From NCBI RefSeq assembly GCF_003201565.1, contig NZ_QJJP01000017.1:1-64000 (forward strand): DNA of 64,000 bases. The letters are read 5' to 3'. The position numbers and the translations under genes were made by a program. This document shows, in pieces, positions 53,384 through 62,988 of this stretch (position 1 is the stretch's first letter; the number at the start of each line of letters is the position of its first letter). The stretch comes from Nitrosomonas sp. Nm84 (GTDB taxonomy: Bacteria > Pseudomonadota > Gammaproteobacteria > Burkholderiales > Nitrosomonadaceae). The notes beneath the pieces were generated by a model, which saw only the letters and a list, made by a program, of their open reading frames with translations, had not been told where the DNA came from and did no database searches.

Positions 53384-53419
53384 AAAAATCGACAAGCTAT
53401 TGCAAGCTTGTCGATTTTT
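53384..53419 (-). terminator. intrinsic bidirectional terminator
   Basis: AAAAATCGACAAGCT (53384-53398) pairs with AGCTTGTCGATTTTT (53405-53419) across a 6-nt loop, a 15-bp stem with T-runs on both strands. It ends the minus-strand gene at 53461-54210. Confidence 0.85.
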
Positions 53420-53460
53420 ACCGCTGCGGTAAGCCGCAAGGAAGTTACTGATTCAGCGAT

Positions 53461-54210
53461 CTACGGCAGCGGCCAGATCTGTTGCCCGTCAATTACAACT
53501 GGCATGTCGCGATTAATCTGCGCGGCTGATGGTTTTACTTCTACCGTTACGCCAGTACCACTACACGATGAAGGCAATGGGTTTGTCACCAGATCGCGCG
53601 TAATAGTAAACGAAGCTGGGCCATCGTCGGTTGCGCTCACGCGATCATACGGGGTACCCAGGTTATTATGCGTCCACAAATCAACGACACCTTCTCTGCC
53701 AAAATCACCCACACTGGTAATTTCACAGATATTAGCAATCGAAACACTGATTTTCACGTTTTGGGCGCAGGATGCCGGTTCGATTCCGGCTGCTGTTAGT
53801 CTCACAGGCGTGGCAACATTCAAATCGCTCGGCATACCGGGTCCACCGCCCACCCAGAATCCAACCACGTTGCCGTTTGAATCTTTTTTCTCTGCCATCG
53901 CATCGAATGCTCCGCGATTCCATAAAAGCTGAAAATTATTTCCATAATTTGTCAGAAAATCGCTCAATGAACCACCATGCGGCTGGCCATCCACCAGAAT
54001 AGTTGAATCCAGACCATTTGGAAATACAACTGATGTTCCAATGACACGGACAGTATCACTACAAGAGTGACCAATCACGATGTTATTGATTAATCGGGTT
54101 CCTTCAGTTTGCGTGGGCACATCTAGGCGCGTATGCGCCAGCACGCTCTGTCCCAAACCCATCAACATGATGCCAGTCAATGTACGAGCAAGTAATTTCA
54201 TTTTGTTCAT
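53461..54210 (-). CDS. secreted YcnI-like (DUF1775-like) protein
   Basis: The 249-residue protein has a signal peptide ending in SVLA and a mature N-terminus HTRLDVPTQTEGTRLINNIVIGHSC. A His at position 1, an early Glu and a following GHSC segment resemble YcnI-type periplasmic copper-binding proteins, in which the N-terminal His helps hold Cu. Four further Cys (ASC, IC, SSC) may form disulfides. The family is assigned only from this pattern. The 24-bp palindromic repeat lies ~130 bp upstream. Confidence 0.55.
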   Translation of the reverse strand: MNKMKLLARTLTGIMLMGLGQSVLAHTRLDVPTQTEGTRLINNIVIGHSCSDTVRVIGTSVVFPNGLDSTILVDGQPHGGSLSDFLTNYGNNFQLLWNRGAFDAMAEKKDSNGNVVGFWVGGGPGMPSDLNVATPVRLTAAGIEPASCAQNVKISVSIANICEITSVGDFGREGVVDLWTHNNLGTPYDRVSATDDGPASFTITRDLVTNPLPSSCSGTGVTVEVKPSAAQINRDMPVVIDGQQIWPLP

Positions 54211-54699
54211 GGTTATTCTATTTCCTAAGAGAGATACTAATAAAGTAATTGTGTAATAGGGATTTAGCCTTGTTCGTAATTTTGACTATCTAATACTGTT
54301 GCTAATACCTTCAAATAGTATCTTTCTGCCCGCAATAAAAAGCAATGCGACAAAATGTCGCACCCATGATTCTGCACCTAGAATTTAATGATTAATTGAA
54401 CGACATGCCAAGAAAATGGAGTCTTGATAACAACATTCTTCACACTCCATGAATTTATTTCTCTACGTCACATAGTCGCCGGATGGTTCATCTATTTGAT
54501 TATGAATCATTAAAAATAAGTGATGATTCTCGCATATAAATTACGAGGTATTCTGGTTTAAATCTGCTTATATTTTTCCACGCCTAAAAAATATATAAAG
54601 CCAGTGTTGTTTAGAAAAATTTCTAAGTTGCAAATATACGAATAATGTGAAATGATCATATCCGAGTAAAATCCTACTTATATATAAAATTCGGATCCA
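54211..54699. promoter_or_regulatory. divergent intergenic region with palindromic repeat
   Basis: 489 bp, AT-rich, between the YcnI-like gene (minus) and the czcI-like gene (plus). It holds copy 2 of the 24-bp repeat (54341-54364). No other gene or clear promoter is visible. Confidence 0.5.
54341..54364. promoter_or_regulatory. 24-bp palindromic repeat, copy 2
   Basis: Identical over 24 bp to 53356-53379, same orientation, and upstream of the YcnI-like gene at a comparable distance. Confidence 0.7.
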
Positions 54700-55068
54700 A
54701 TGCGGAAATATTCAACTTATCCTATTATCAATATGCTAATAATTAGCATATTGATAAATGGGCTCAGTTTATCCTTTCGAGGAGAGGTATTTGCACATGA
54801 GTTGGATCATATCCATCAAGAACTATCCTCTGATCCCGCGACACATCTAGAATTACATCACCACAATACTTCCGAAGACGGTGCTGATCTTGATGCAGCA
54901 ACCCATTTATGCTTGCATTCGTCAGGACAATATCAACCTTTTTTCTTTAATTCCTTTCCGCTGATACCTGACCAAGCAATCGTAGAAGTTTTGACTGTAT
55001 TTATTTCCGTAATTATTCCCGAAACCATTCCGGATTTACCCCTGCGTCCTCCCCGTAGCGTTTCTTAA
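54700..55068 (+). CDS. CzcI-like small metal-responsive protein
   Basis: The 122-residue protein has an N-terminal signal/membrane segment (IINMLIISILINGLSLSF), a His/Asp-rich centre (HELDHIHQELSSDPATHLELHHH, ATHLCLHSSG) and a Pro-rich tail. Small His-rich exported proteins of this kind (CzcI) lie upstream of czcCBA operons and bind or sense divalent metal. It precedes czcC in the same direction by ~120 bp. Confidence 0.6.
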   Translation: MRKYSTYPIINMLIISILINGLSLSFRGEVFAHELDHIHQELSSDPATHLELHHHNTSEDGADLDAATHLCLHSSGQYQPFFFNSFPLIPDQAIVEVLTVFISVIIPETIPDLPLRPPRSVS

Positions 55069-55084
55069 GCTGAATTTTAATAGT

Positions 55085-55122
55085 GCGGTTTGTGGATTGT
55101 TTTCTTTGATCCACAGTACCGC
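55085..55122 (+). other. hairpin between czcI-like gene and czcC
   Basis: TGTGGAT (55091-55097) pairs with ATCCACA (55109-55115), and GCGGT (55085-55089) with ACCGC (55118-55122). There is no T-run, so it may be an mRNA-stability or attenuation structure rather than a terminator. Confidence 0.35.
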
Positions 55123-55190
55123 TGAAACGGGTCATTCAGGCTTAGCTTGTGACTTGTTTGTATATGCTTAAGTACGCGCGGAGGAATTCC

Positions 55191-56618
55191 ATGAAATTGA
55201 GCGATCTATTAATAGCATTGCGCTATTGGGTATCGTCAGAAGTACGAATCATATTGCTGAGCTCCATCCTATTACTGAGTTTTTCATCTCAGATAAAAGC
55301 CGGTGTGGATTCTTTTAATATTTCGCCCAATGGGATTGGGATAAAAGGTTATTTAACTAATTCAGTAGTGAATAAAGCGGGAAATGATCTTACTTTGCGT
55401 GACGCGGTTAATCTTGCGTTACTCCACAATCCTGAATTGGCGGCTTTTTCCAAGGAGATCCGTGCATTGGAAGGAGCAACCCTGCAAGCTGGGTTACTGA
55501 GAAATCCGGAATTAATGGTAAACGTTGAAAATCTCGGAAACATACAAAAGCTGAGTGGTGACATCAATTCATCCGAATCAGTATCTAAGGAGATCGTGCA
55601 GCAACTGACAACTATTCGTGTGAGTCAGTTATTTGAGCTGGGTGGAAAACGTGCCGCGCGGGTCAATGCGGCGTCATTAGGTGAAGAATTGGCTGCCAAG
55701 GATTATGAAACCAGGCGGGTGGAAATGATTGCCAGGGTTGCCAATGTGTTCACTGAAGTACTCGCTGCCCAAGAACGGTTTAGGCTTGCTGAAGAAACCA
55801 TGCAAGTGGCACAGAACGTGGTGAATACCGTGACCAAACGTGTGCTAGGCGGTAAAGTGCCGCCCATTGAGGAAACCAGGGTTAAAGTAGGACTGTCGAC
55901 TACTCGCATTGAACTGGAGCAGGCACAGCGAGATTTAACATCTGCACGGAAGCGATTGGCTTTATTGTGGAATAGCTCATTCCCGCAATTTAATAAGGCC
56001 TTGGGAAATCTTGAGTCATTAATTGCTCCTCCAAATTTTCAAGCGCTGGAGACGCGTATTTTAGATAATCCGATGGCGCTTCGTGCCATGAAAAATATCG
56101 AACATCGTAAAGCATTGGTGGAGGTGCAGCAGACACGCCGTATACCTGATCTCACCCTGAATGCGGGCGTCGTACATCATGCACTCTTGGGCGGAAGCAC
56201 AGCTGTGGCAGGTTTGATGGTGCCATTACCGCTATTTGATCGTAATCAGGGTAATCTCAAAGAAGCTTACGAGCGAGTGGACAAAGCTGTGGATGAGCAG
56301 ACCGCGATGGAGTTGCGCCTAAAAACCGAATTGGCACAATCGTATGAAGCGATGTCAGCGGCATGGAATGAAATCAACATACTGCGTGATGAGGTGTTGC
56401 CTGGGGCCAAAGATGCTTTTAACGTGACACGCAGAGGTTACGAATTAGGAAAGTTTGGTTTGCTGGAGTTGCTGGATGCGCAACGTGTGTTGTTTCAGAA
56501 TCAGCTTCTCTACGTGCGCGCATTGGCAAACTATCAGCGCCTAGTCAATGACATTGAACGCCTAATTGCAATGCCTATCGATAGCTTACCGACCGCACAA
56601 AAAACTTCCGCACGTTGA
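55191..56618 (+). CDS. czcC: outer-membrane efflux protein CzcC (TolC family)
   Basis: The 475-residue TolC-type protein has a signal segment (IILLSSILLLSFSSQIKA) and the two repeat units of the family: LTLRDAVNLALLHNPELAAFSKEI and the second with GYELGKFGLLELLDAQRVLFQ. GGAGGA precedes ATG 55191. It forms the outer-membrane duct of the CzcCBA pump. Confidence 0.9.
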   Translation: MKLSDLLIALRYWVSSEVRIILLSSILLLSFSSQIKAGVDSFNISPNGIGIKGYLTNSVVNKAGNDLTLRDAVNLALLHNPELAAFSKEIRALEGATLQAGLLRNPELMVNVENLGNIQKLSGDINSSESVSKEIVQQLTTIRVSQLFELGGKRAARVNAASLGEELAAKDYETRRVEMIARVANVFTEVLAAQERFRLAEETMQVAQNVVNTVTKRVLGGKVPPIEETRVKVGLSTTRIELEQAQRDLTSARKRLALLWNSSFPQFNKALGNLESLIAPPNFQALETRILDNPMALRAMKNIEHRKALVEVQQTRRIPDLTLNAGVVHHALLGGSTAVAGLMVPLPLFDRNQGNLKEAYERVDKAVDEQTAMELRLKTELAQSYEAMSAAWNEINILRDEVLPGAKDAFNVTRRGYELGKFGLLELLDAQRVLFQNQLLYVRALANYQRLVNDIERLIAMPIDSLPTAQKTSAR

Positions 56619-56639
56619 TATTAAAAGTAAAAGGATTAA

Positions 56640-58178
56640 ATGATGAACAAAACTCGATTAAGGCCAATCATTATTGTGATTGTCATAGGGATTGTATTGG
56701 GTGGGTTGATTCTTACTGCGGAAAAACCTTCTTCGGTTACAACAGATGCGGCGAGTATGGATACCGATGGAAAAGTGGATGAACACGGTACATCAGATAT
56801 GAAGGGGCACGGTGCAAGTAATCAGCCTGGTATTGGGCCCAGAGGAGGCAAGCTATTCATCGACGGTGATTTTAGTGTGGAAATGACGATCTTTGAAAAA
56901 GGGGTGCCGCCGCAATTTCGCATTTATTTGTATGAGAAGGGTAAGTTATTGCCGCCTACAGCAGCCACTGTCGCGATTACGCTTTCCCGGCTGGGCGCGT
57001 CGGCGCAATTGTTCAAGTTTACGCCTGAAGCGGATTATCTGTTGGGCGATCAAATCGTCGAAGAACCGCATTCATTCGATATCGCTATCGCAGCTGGACG
57101 CAATGGAAAACTCATGCGCTGGAGCTATCATCAGGTAGAAGGTCGGGTGGAAATACCGGATGCCATGCTGAAAAGCATGGGAATCGAAGTCTTGACAGCT
57201 GGGCCAGCCACGATCAAGCCTAAGTTGAAACTGCCGGGTGAAGTAATTTTCAACGAACATAACATTGTGCGGGTGGTGCCGAGAGTTCCCGGCGTTGTAA
57301 CTGCAGTTCATGGGCAATATGGCCAACAAGTGAAAAAGGACGAGGTACTGGCTGTTGTTGAAAGCCCAATGCTGGCCGATTTGCGCAGTCAATATTTTGT
57401 TGCGAAGAAACGAATAGCTCTGGCAAAGACGACCTATGAGCGGGAAAAACAGTTGTGGGAAGAAAAGATCTCTGCCAAGCAGGAATTTCTTCTGGCTCAG
57501 GAACTGTGGAATGAAGCTGAGATTGCGCTGAAGCTCGCTTCAGTCAAATTGCGTGCACTGGGGGTACAGCCTGAATCGAATCACTTGAAGAACAATTATA
57601 CCCATTATGAAATACGCGCGCCCATTTCCGGAATCATTATTGCCAGAGCGATTGCAGTGGGTGAAGCGCTGAAGGAAGACAGGGAGATTTATACCATCGC
57701 GGATGTATCCACGGTATGGACGGCTGTTACCGTTTACCCTAAAGATCTTAATGTGATTCGGCTCGGTCAGAAAGTTGCAGTGAAAGCGACTGCTTACGAT
57801 GTGGAAAGCGAAGGAACTGTTACCTATATTTCGACGTTAATCGGCGGGCAAACCCGTACCGCAACAGCCCGGGTCGAATTGGATAATAAAGAAGGAAAAT
57901 GGCGTCCCGGCATGTTTCTAAATGCTGAGTTGGTGGCGGAAGAAATAGAAGTGCCCGTCGCAGTTTCTGTCGATGCCATTCAAACGATGCGAGATTGGTC
58001 AGTGGTATTCGGTCGCTATGACCCATATTTCGAAGTCCGCCCTTTGGAACTGGGGCGCAGTGATGGTGAAATGATCGAGGTACTCAAGGGATTGGCTCCC
58101 GGAGAGAAATATGCCGGCGGTAACAGCTTTGCCCTTAAAGCGGAATTGGGTAAAGCGGGCGCAAGCCACGATCATTAA
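56640..58178 (+). CDS. czcB: periplasmic adaptor CzcB
   Basis: The 512-residue membrane-fusion protein has one N-terminal anchor (PIIIVIVIGIVLGGLILTA) and a His-containing segment (DEHGTSDMKGHGAS). A CzcB-type N-terminal beta domain follows (~70-175: GPRGGKLFIDGDFSVEMTIFEKGVPPQFRIYLYEKGKLLPP), then lipoyl, hairpin and barrel domains. It ends in SHDH, a possible metal ligand cluster. Confidence 0.9.
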   Translation: MMNKTRLRPIIIVIVIGIVLGGLILTAEKPSSVTTDAASMDTDGKVDEHGTSDMKGHGASNQPGIGPRGGKLFIDGDFSVEMTIFEKGVPPQFRIYLYEKGKLLPPTAATVAITLSRLGASAQLFKFTPEADYLLGDQIVEEPHSFDIAIAAGRNGKLMRWSYHQVEGRVEIPDAMLKSMGIEVLTAGPATIKPKLKLPGEVIFNEHNIVRVVPRVPGVVTAVHGQYGQQVKKDEVLAVVESPMLADLRSQYFVAKKRIALAKTTYEREKQLWEEKISAKQEFLLAQELWNEAEIALKLASVKLRALGVQPESNHLKNNYTHYEIRAPISGIIIARAIAVGEALKEDREIYTIADVSTVWTAVTVYPKDLNVIRLGQKVAVKATAYDVESEGTVTYISTLIGGQTRTATARVELDNKEGKWRPGMFLNAELVAEEIEVPVAVSVDAIQTMRDWSVVFGRYDPYFEVRPLELGRSDGEMIEVLKGLAPGEKYAGGNSFALKAELGKAGASHDH

Positions 58179-58207
58179 ATCGATGAACTTAATCAAGGCT
58201 AGCTATC

Positions 58208-61200
58208 ATGTTTGAACGAATTTTACATATCTCCATTTACCAACGCGGCCTTGTGCTGATGGCGGTGTTGATGATGGCCGTCATCGGCGTCTATAGTTAC
58301 CAGAAGTTATCAATTGATGCGGTGCCTGATATTACCAATGTGCAGGTGCAAATCAATACGACTGCACCGGGATATTCGCCGATAGAAGCCGAACAGCGCA
58401 TCACTTTTCCGATTGAAATTATCATGGCGGGTTTGCCTCACCTGGACTATACCCGTTCGATTTCGCGCTATGGGTTATCTCAGGTTACCGTGATTTTCAA
58501 GGACGGCACCGATGTATATTTTGCGCGCCAGCAGGTCAGTCAACGAATCCAAGAAGCAAAAGGCCGATTGCCGCTAGGTATTGAACCAATGATGGGGCCT
58601 ATTTCCACTGGTTTGGGTGAAATTTTCATGTGGACCGTCGACGCTAAGACAGGTGCAAAAAAACCCGACGGCACGGAATATACTTCGACTGATTTACGAG
58701 AAATACAGGATTGGGTCATCAAGCCGCAGCTTAGGATGGTTAAAGGTGTGACAGAAATTAACACGCTAGGCGGTTTTGTCAAACAGTTTCATGTGGTGCC
58801 GTACCCGGAGAAAATGATTTCTTTCGGTCTCTCATTGATTGACTTGGTGACCGCTTTGGAGCGTAACAATCTGAATGTAGGTGCTGGGTATATTGAAAGG
58901 AGTGGGGAACAGTATCTGGTTCGCATACCGGGACAAATCGCTAACCTGGATGAAATTGGCAACATTATTCTGGGCTCGAGGCAGGGAACACCCATTCGGG
59001 TCAAGGATGTAGCCGATATTCTGATTGGGAAAGAATTACGTACCGGCGCTGCTACTCAGAACGGTAAGGAAGTGGTGTTGGGGACGGTGCACATGTTGAT
59101 TGGAGAAAATAGCCGAATCGTTGCTCAAGCTGCCGCCAAGAAATTGGAGGAAATCAATCGCAACCTGCCGGAAGGCATCGTCACTACACCGGTCTATGAC
59201 CGTACCGCTTTGGTGGAAAAAAGCATTCATACGGTGGCGACCAATCTGCTTGAGGGCGCTGCACTGGTTATCGTGGTATTGCTGTTGTTTCTGGGCAACT
59301 TACGTGCCGCGCTGATTGCGGCGTTTGTGATTCCATTGTCGATGCTGTTCACGTTCACCGGCATGGTCACCAATCATGTGAGCGCCAATTTGATGAGCCT
59401 GGGCGCGATTGATTTTGGCATTATTGTGGATGGTGCGATTGTTATTGTCGAAAACAGTATTCGCCGTCTCGCGCATGAACAGATGCGGTTGGGGCGGGAA
59501 CTGACGCTTGCTGAGCGTCTTGAACTGGTGTTTGATGCTTCCAGGGAAGCACGACGGGTGTTGATCTACGGCGAGCTGATTATCATCATCGTGTATTTGC
59601 CTATTTTTGCATTGACGAGTGTAGAAGGAAAAATGTTTCACCCCATGGCACTCACTGTTGTGACAGCGCTGATTGGAGCGATGATTCTCTCCCTTACCTT
59701 TGTTCCGGCAGCGATTGCCTTCTTTTTGTCCGGCAAGGTGAAAGAGACAGAAAGCCCTGTGATGGCGTGGGCAAAAAAAGCCTATGTGCCGGTATTGACA
59801 GCAACCATGAATAATCGTGAACTCACGGTTACGATTGCCATCGTGATTGTCATCTTGGCGGGTTTGTTGACGACGCGTGTCGGGAGCGAGTTTGTTCCCA
59901 GTCTGAACGAAGGCGATATCGCGCTGCATGCCATCCGCATTCCGGGTACCAGCCTGACGACAGCGATTGAAATGCAGAATAAACTGGAAGAAACGATCAA
60001 AACATTCCCTGAGGTCGATCGTGTGTTTTCCAAGATTGGCACTGCTGAAATAGCCACCGACCCTATGCCACCGAGTGTTGCGGATGTTTTTATCATCCTT
60101 AAACCGCAGTCCGAATGGACAGGGGAACATCGTACCAAGGCAGAGTTAGTTGACACCATAGAACAGGCTGTACGCAAGGTTCCGGGTAATAACTACGAAT
60201 TTACCCAACCGATCCAAATGCGTTTCAACGAATTGATTTCAGGTGTGCGTGCCGATGTCGCAGTCAAAGTATTCGGTGATGATATGGATACTTTGTTGGC
60301 TTTGGGTGAAGCCATAGAACATCTGCTTGCAACCGTTCCCGGCGCAGCGGATGTGAGAACCGAGCAGATTACCGGATTGCCGGTGCTTTCGATTCAAATG
60401 GATCGTGCAAAAATGGCGCGCTATGGGTTGAATGGTCGCGATGTGCAAGATGTCGTGGCCATGTCAGTGGGTGGTAGAAGTACCGGCATGATTTTTGAAG
60501 GCGACCGCCGTTTTGATTTGCAAATACGGCTGCCGGAGCATTTGCGAACCGATATTGAAGTCCTGAAACGGCTACCCATCAATGTGCCGGCACAGAGCGT
60601 CGCTGTAGCTCCATTGAATCCGCAAGTGTCTCAAGCAACTCAAGCCACACAGGCGGCTGGGCCTGTTTTTGTTACCTTAGGTGAAGTGGCCAACTTCGAA
60701 ATGACTCAAGGCCCCAATCAGGTGAGCCGGGAAAATGGTAAGCGCAGGATAGTGATTACTGCCAATGTGCGTGGCCGCGATCTGGGTTCATTCGTCCATG
60801 AAGCAGAACAATTGATCAATGAAAAAGTGCCTATCCCGCCCGGATACTGGACTACCTGGGGCGGTCAGTTTGAGCAGATGATTTCCGCAGCGCAGCGCTT
60901 GCAGATCGTGATACCGATTGCACTCGGGCTTATTTTTATTCTGTTGTACACGATGTTCGGCAATGTGCGTGACGGGCTGTTAATGTTTACCGGTGTCCCA
61001 TTTGCCTTAACCGGCGGAATATTCGCCTTGTGGCTGCGTGACATCCCTCTTTCCATTTCCGCCGGGGTAGGGTTTATCGCGCTATCCGGCGTGGCGGTAC
61101 TAAACGGTCTGATGATGTTGGCGTTTATTCGGGGCTTGAGAGAGAAAGGATCATCTTTGGATGATGCGATTCAAACCGGCGCTTTGACTCGACTACGTCC

Positions 61201-61432
61201 GGTATTAATGACCGCATTGGTGGCGTCGATCGGATTTCTGCCAATGGCGCTCGCCACCGGCACCGGCGCGGAAGTACAGCGGCCTCTGGCAACGGTGGTG
61301 ATCGGCGGGATTTTGTCGTCGACTGCGTTGACTTTGCTGGTATTGCCAGTACTGTATCGGCTCGTCCATGGACGAGATACTTCGAATAAGGTCACATCGG
61401 TAGATCCTGAAACGAAAAAGATACAAGATTAA
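58208..61432 (+). CDS. czcA: RND metal efflux pump CzcA
   Basis: The 1074-residue heavy-metal RND protein has 12 expected membrane segments. The conserved charged residues of transmembrane helix 4 fall exactly at the classical CzcA positions: Asp402, Asp408 and Glu415 in DFGIIVDGAIVIVEN. That motif is typical of Co/Zn/Cd exporters rather than Cu/Ag (CusA) pumps. It exports divalent metals from periplasm or cytoplasm through CzcC using proton flow. Confidence 0.92.
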   Translation: MFERILHISIYQRGLVLMAVLMMAVIGVYSYQKLSIDAVPDITNVQVQINTTAPGYSPIEAEQRITFPIEIIMAGLPHLDYTRSISRYGLSQVTVIFKDGTDVYFARQQVSQRIQEAKGRLPLGIEPMMGPISTGLGEIFMWTVDAKTGAKKPDGTEYTSTDLREIQDWVIKPQLRMVKGVTEINTLGGFVKQFHVVPYPEKMISFGLSLIDLVTALERNNLNVGAGYIERSGEQYLVRIPGQIANLDEIGNIILGSRQGTPIRVKDVADILIGKELRTGAATQNGKEVVLGTVHMLIGENSRIVAQAAAKKLEEINRNLPEGIVTTPVYDRTALVEKSIHTVATNLLEGAALVIVVLLLFLGNLRAALIAAFVIPLSMLFTFTGMVTNHVSANLMSLGAIDFGIIVDGAIVIVENSIRRLAHEQMRLGRELTLAERLELVFDASREARRVLIYGELIIIIVYLPIFALTSVEGKMFHPMALTVVTALIGAMILSLTFVPAAIAFFLSGKVKETESPVMAWAKKAYVPVLTATMNNRELTVTIAIVIVILAGLLTTRVGSEFVPSLNEGDIALHAIRIPGTSLTTAIEMQNKLEETIKTFPEVDRVFSKIGTAEIATDPMPPSVADVFIILKPQSEWTGEHRTKAELVDTIEQAVRKVPGNNYEFTQPIQMRFNELISGVRADVAVKVFGDDMDTLLALGEAIEHLLATVPGAADVRTEQITGLPVLSIQMDRAKMARYGLNGRDVQDVVAMSVGGRSTGMIFEGDRRFDLQIRLPEHLRTDIEVLKRLPINVPAQSVAVAPLNPQVSQATQATQAAGPVFVTLGEVANFEMTQGPNQVSRENGKRRIVITANVRGRDLGSFVHEAEQLINEKVPIPPGYWTTWGGQFEQMISAAQRLQIVIPIALGLIFILLYTMFGNVRDGLLMFTGVPFALTGGIFALWLRDIPLSISAGVGFIALSGVAVLNGLMMLAFIRGLREKGSSLDDAIQTGALTRLRPVLMTALVASIGFLPMALATGTGAEVQRPLATVVIGGILSSTALTLLVLPVLYRLVHGRDTSNKVTSVDPETKKIQD

Positions 61433-61611
61433 TGATAGTGCCACCAGTTCACCGTGAGGGCAACGCGCTCGGTACCCAGTTCTGCGTCGTACATTGCGAA
61501 GAGCGAATTTTCTAAGCTGTATGCCCAATTGAGGATAGTTGATAAGTTATCCGCACTATGACCAGCTGCTGAACCGCCTGAGTTGTCACAGAAGTGTGAA
61601 GCCTGACTAGT
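61429..61611 (-). pseudogene. 3' fragment of an unidentified gene
   Basis: An open frame of about 60 codons, without a start codon at its 5' end, reads TSQASHFCDNSGGSAAGHSADNLSTILNWAY ... AELGTERVALTVNWWHYH and stops at 61429-61431. The composition is protein-like (Trp, Tyr, balanced charges). It converges on czcA with a 4-bp overlap of the stops. I do not recognise the family. Confidence 0.35.
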
Positions 61612-61727
61612 TCAAGTTTTGTAATTGTACTCCATAGGGTTATTTGGCAGCTATTTTGATACCCAATATCAGTTGGAATACTTCTTAAAAACATCAAATT
61701 AGTACAGTAGGTAAAGATAAAATAACG

Positions 61728-62977
61728 ATGAAAATCCATATCTTATTCATATCAATTTTGATATTAGCAACGTTTCATTTTGCTAGTTGTATGAGCAAAA
61801 CGGCTAATAACAAGAATGTTGAAGCAGATAGAAATCAAGCTCTTTTTAAAGATATGCATATGGATCCTATTCACTATTCTGATAACGAAAAAGAGGTGGG
61901 TGCAGTCCGTCTTTCTGCACTAAAATTTAAGAGTCTCGGAATAAAAGTCGGCAATATACCCACACGTGTTCTTTCCGGGGTGGTGAACGCCAATGGTTGG
62001 TTGGAATTGTTTCCTCAACATAAAGCCGTCATTACAACTATTTTTGGAGCTAATATTACTGAGATCAAAGTAATTAAAGGAGAAAAAGTAAAAAAAGATC
62101 AGATATTGGTTTACCTTTCACATCCCAATCTAATTAACCTACAGACTGCATATACAAGAACCTATAATCAGATGCAATTTCTAGAGAGAGAATACCATCA
62201 CCAGAAAAGGCTTCACGATGAGAAAATTGGCTCTGATGATGATATTTATCAGCAAACAAAGGCTCGTTATCAAATTATAAAGAGTGAATTAGAAGGTTAT
62301 GACGCACAATTAAAACAATTAAATCTTGATGTAAAAAAATTGGAGAATGGGAATATTTCTCAATACCTACCAGTAGTAAGTCCTATTGATGGTTACATTG
62401 AGAAGATATTGGTGCAAACAGGTCAATTTGTAGATCCTCAAGCGCAAATACTAAGTATTATAAATAATGATTTTATACATGCCGATATACTGGTATTCGA
62501 GAAAGATATACACAAAGTAAAAATGGGTCAAAAAGTATCATTTGTGGTGGATTCAGTTCCGAAAAGAAACTTCTCCGCTACAGTTTTCTCTATTGAAAAA
62601 AATTTCAAGCGAAATCCTGGGGTAGTTCGTGTGCATGCCGAAATTCATCAAAAAGAATATTTTTTATTCCTGGTATGCGCATACATGGAAAAATCTATAC
62701 GGGTGATTCATCAGTCAACACTCTACCAGAAGAAGCTATTATTATAGAGAATGGTAAGCCTTACATTTTTCTTGTAGAAACAAACGAGCAAGATAATAAA
62801 ATGGAATGGGTATTTAATCCTGTTGAAATCAGAACAGGTATTTCTAATCAAGGTTGGGTGGAAATCAGTCTCCTTAAACCATTACCTGAAAACTCAAAAG
62901 TGGCATTGGATAATGCCTATTACCTGATCGCGGAAATGAAGAAAGGCGAAACATCGGATGTAACCTCGTGGCGATAA
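61728..62977 (+). pseudogene. efflux RND periplasmic adaptor of Bacteroidota type, frameshifted
   Basis: A lipoprotein-type N-terminus (FHFASCMSK) is followed by a CusB/CzcB-like adaptor: LKFKSLGIKVGNIPTRVLSGVVNANGWLEL, VIKGEKVKKDQILVYLSHPNL, PVVSPIDGYIEKILVQTGQFVDP, DILVFEKDIHKVKMGQKVSF. Frame one ends at 62747, but the true continuation (IPGMRIHGKIYTGDSSVNTLPEEAIIIENGKPYIFLVE...) is in the next frame and runs to 62977. The switch is at the T-run near 62660. The sequence is strongly AT-rich and of the style seen in Flavobacteriia. No RND pump gene follows. Confidence 0.8.
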
Positions 62978-62988
62978 TAGGTTTTAAT

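Noticed and set aside
59300..60130. 276-codon antisense frame inside czcA
   Set aside because: Shadow of the pump gene; His/Gln/Asn-rich without domains.
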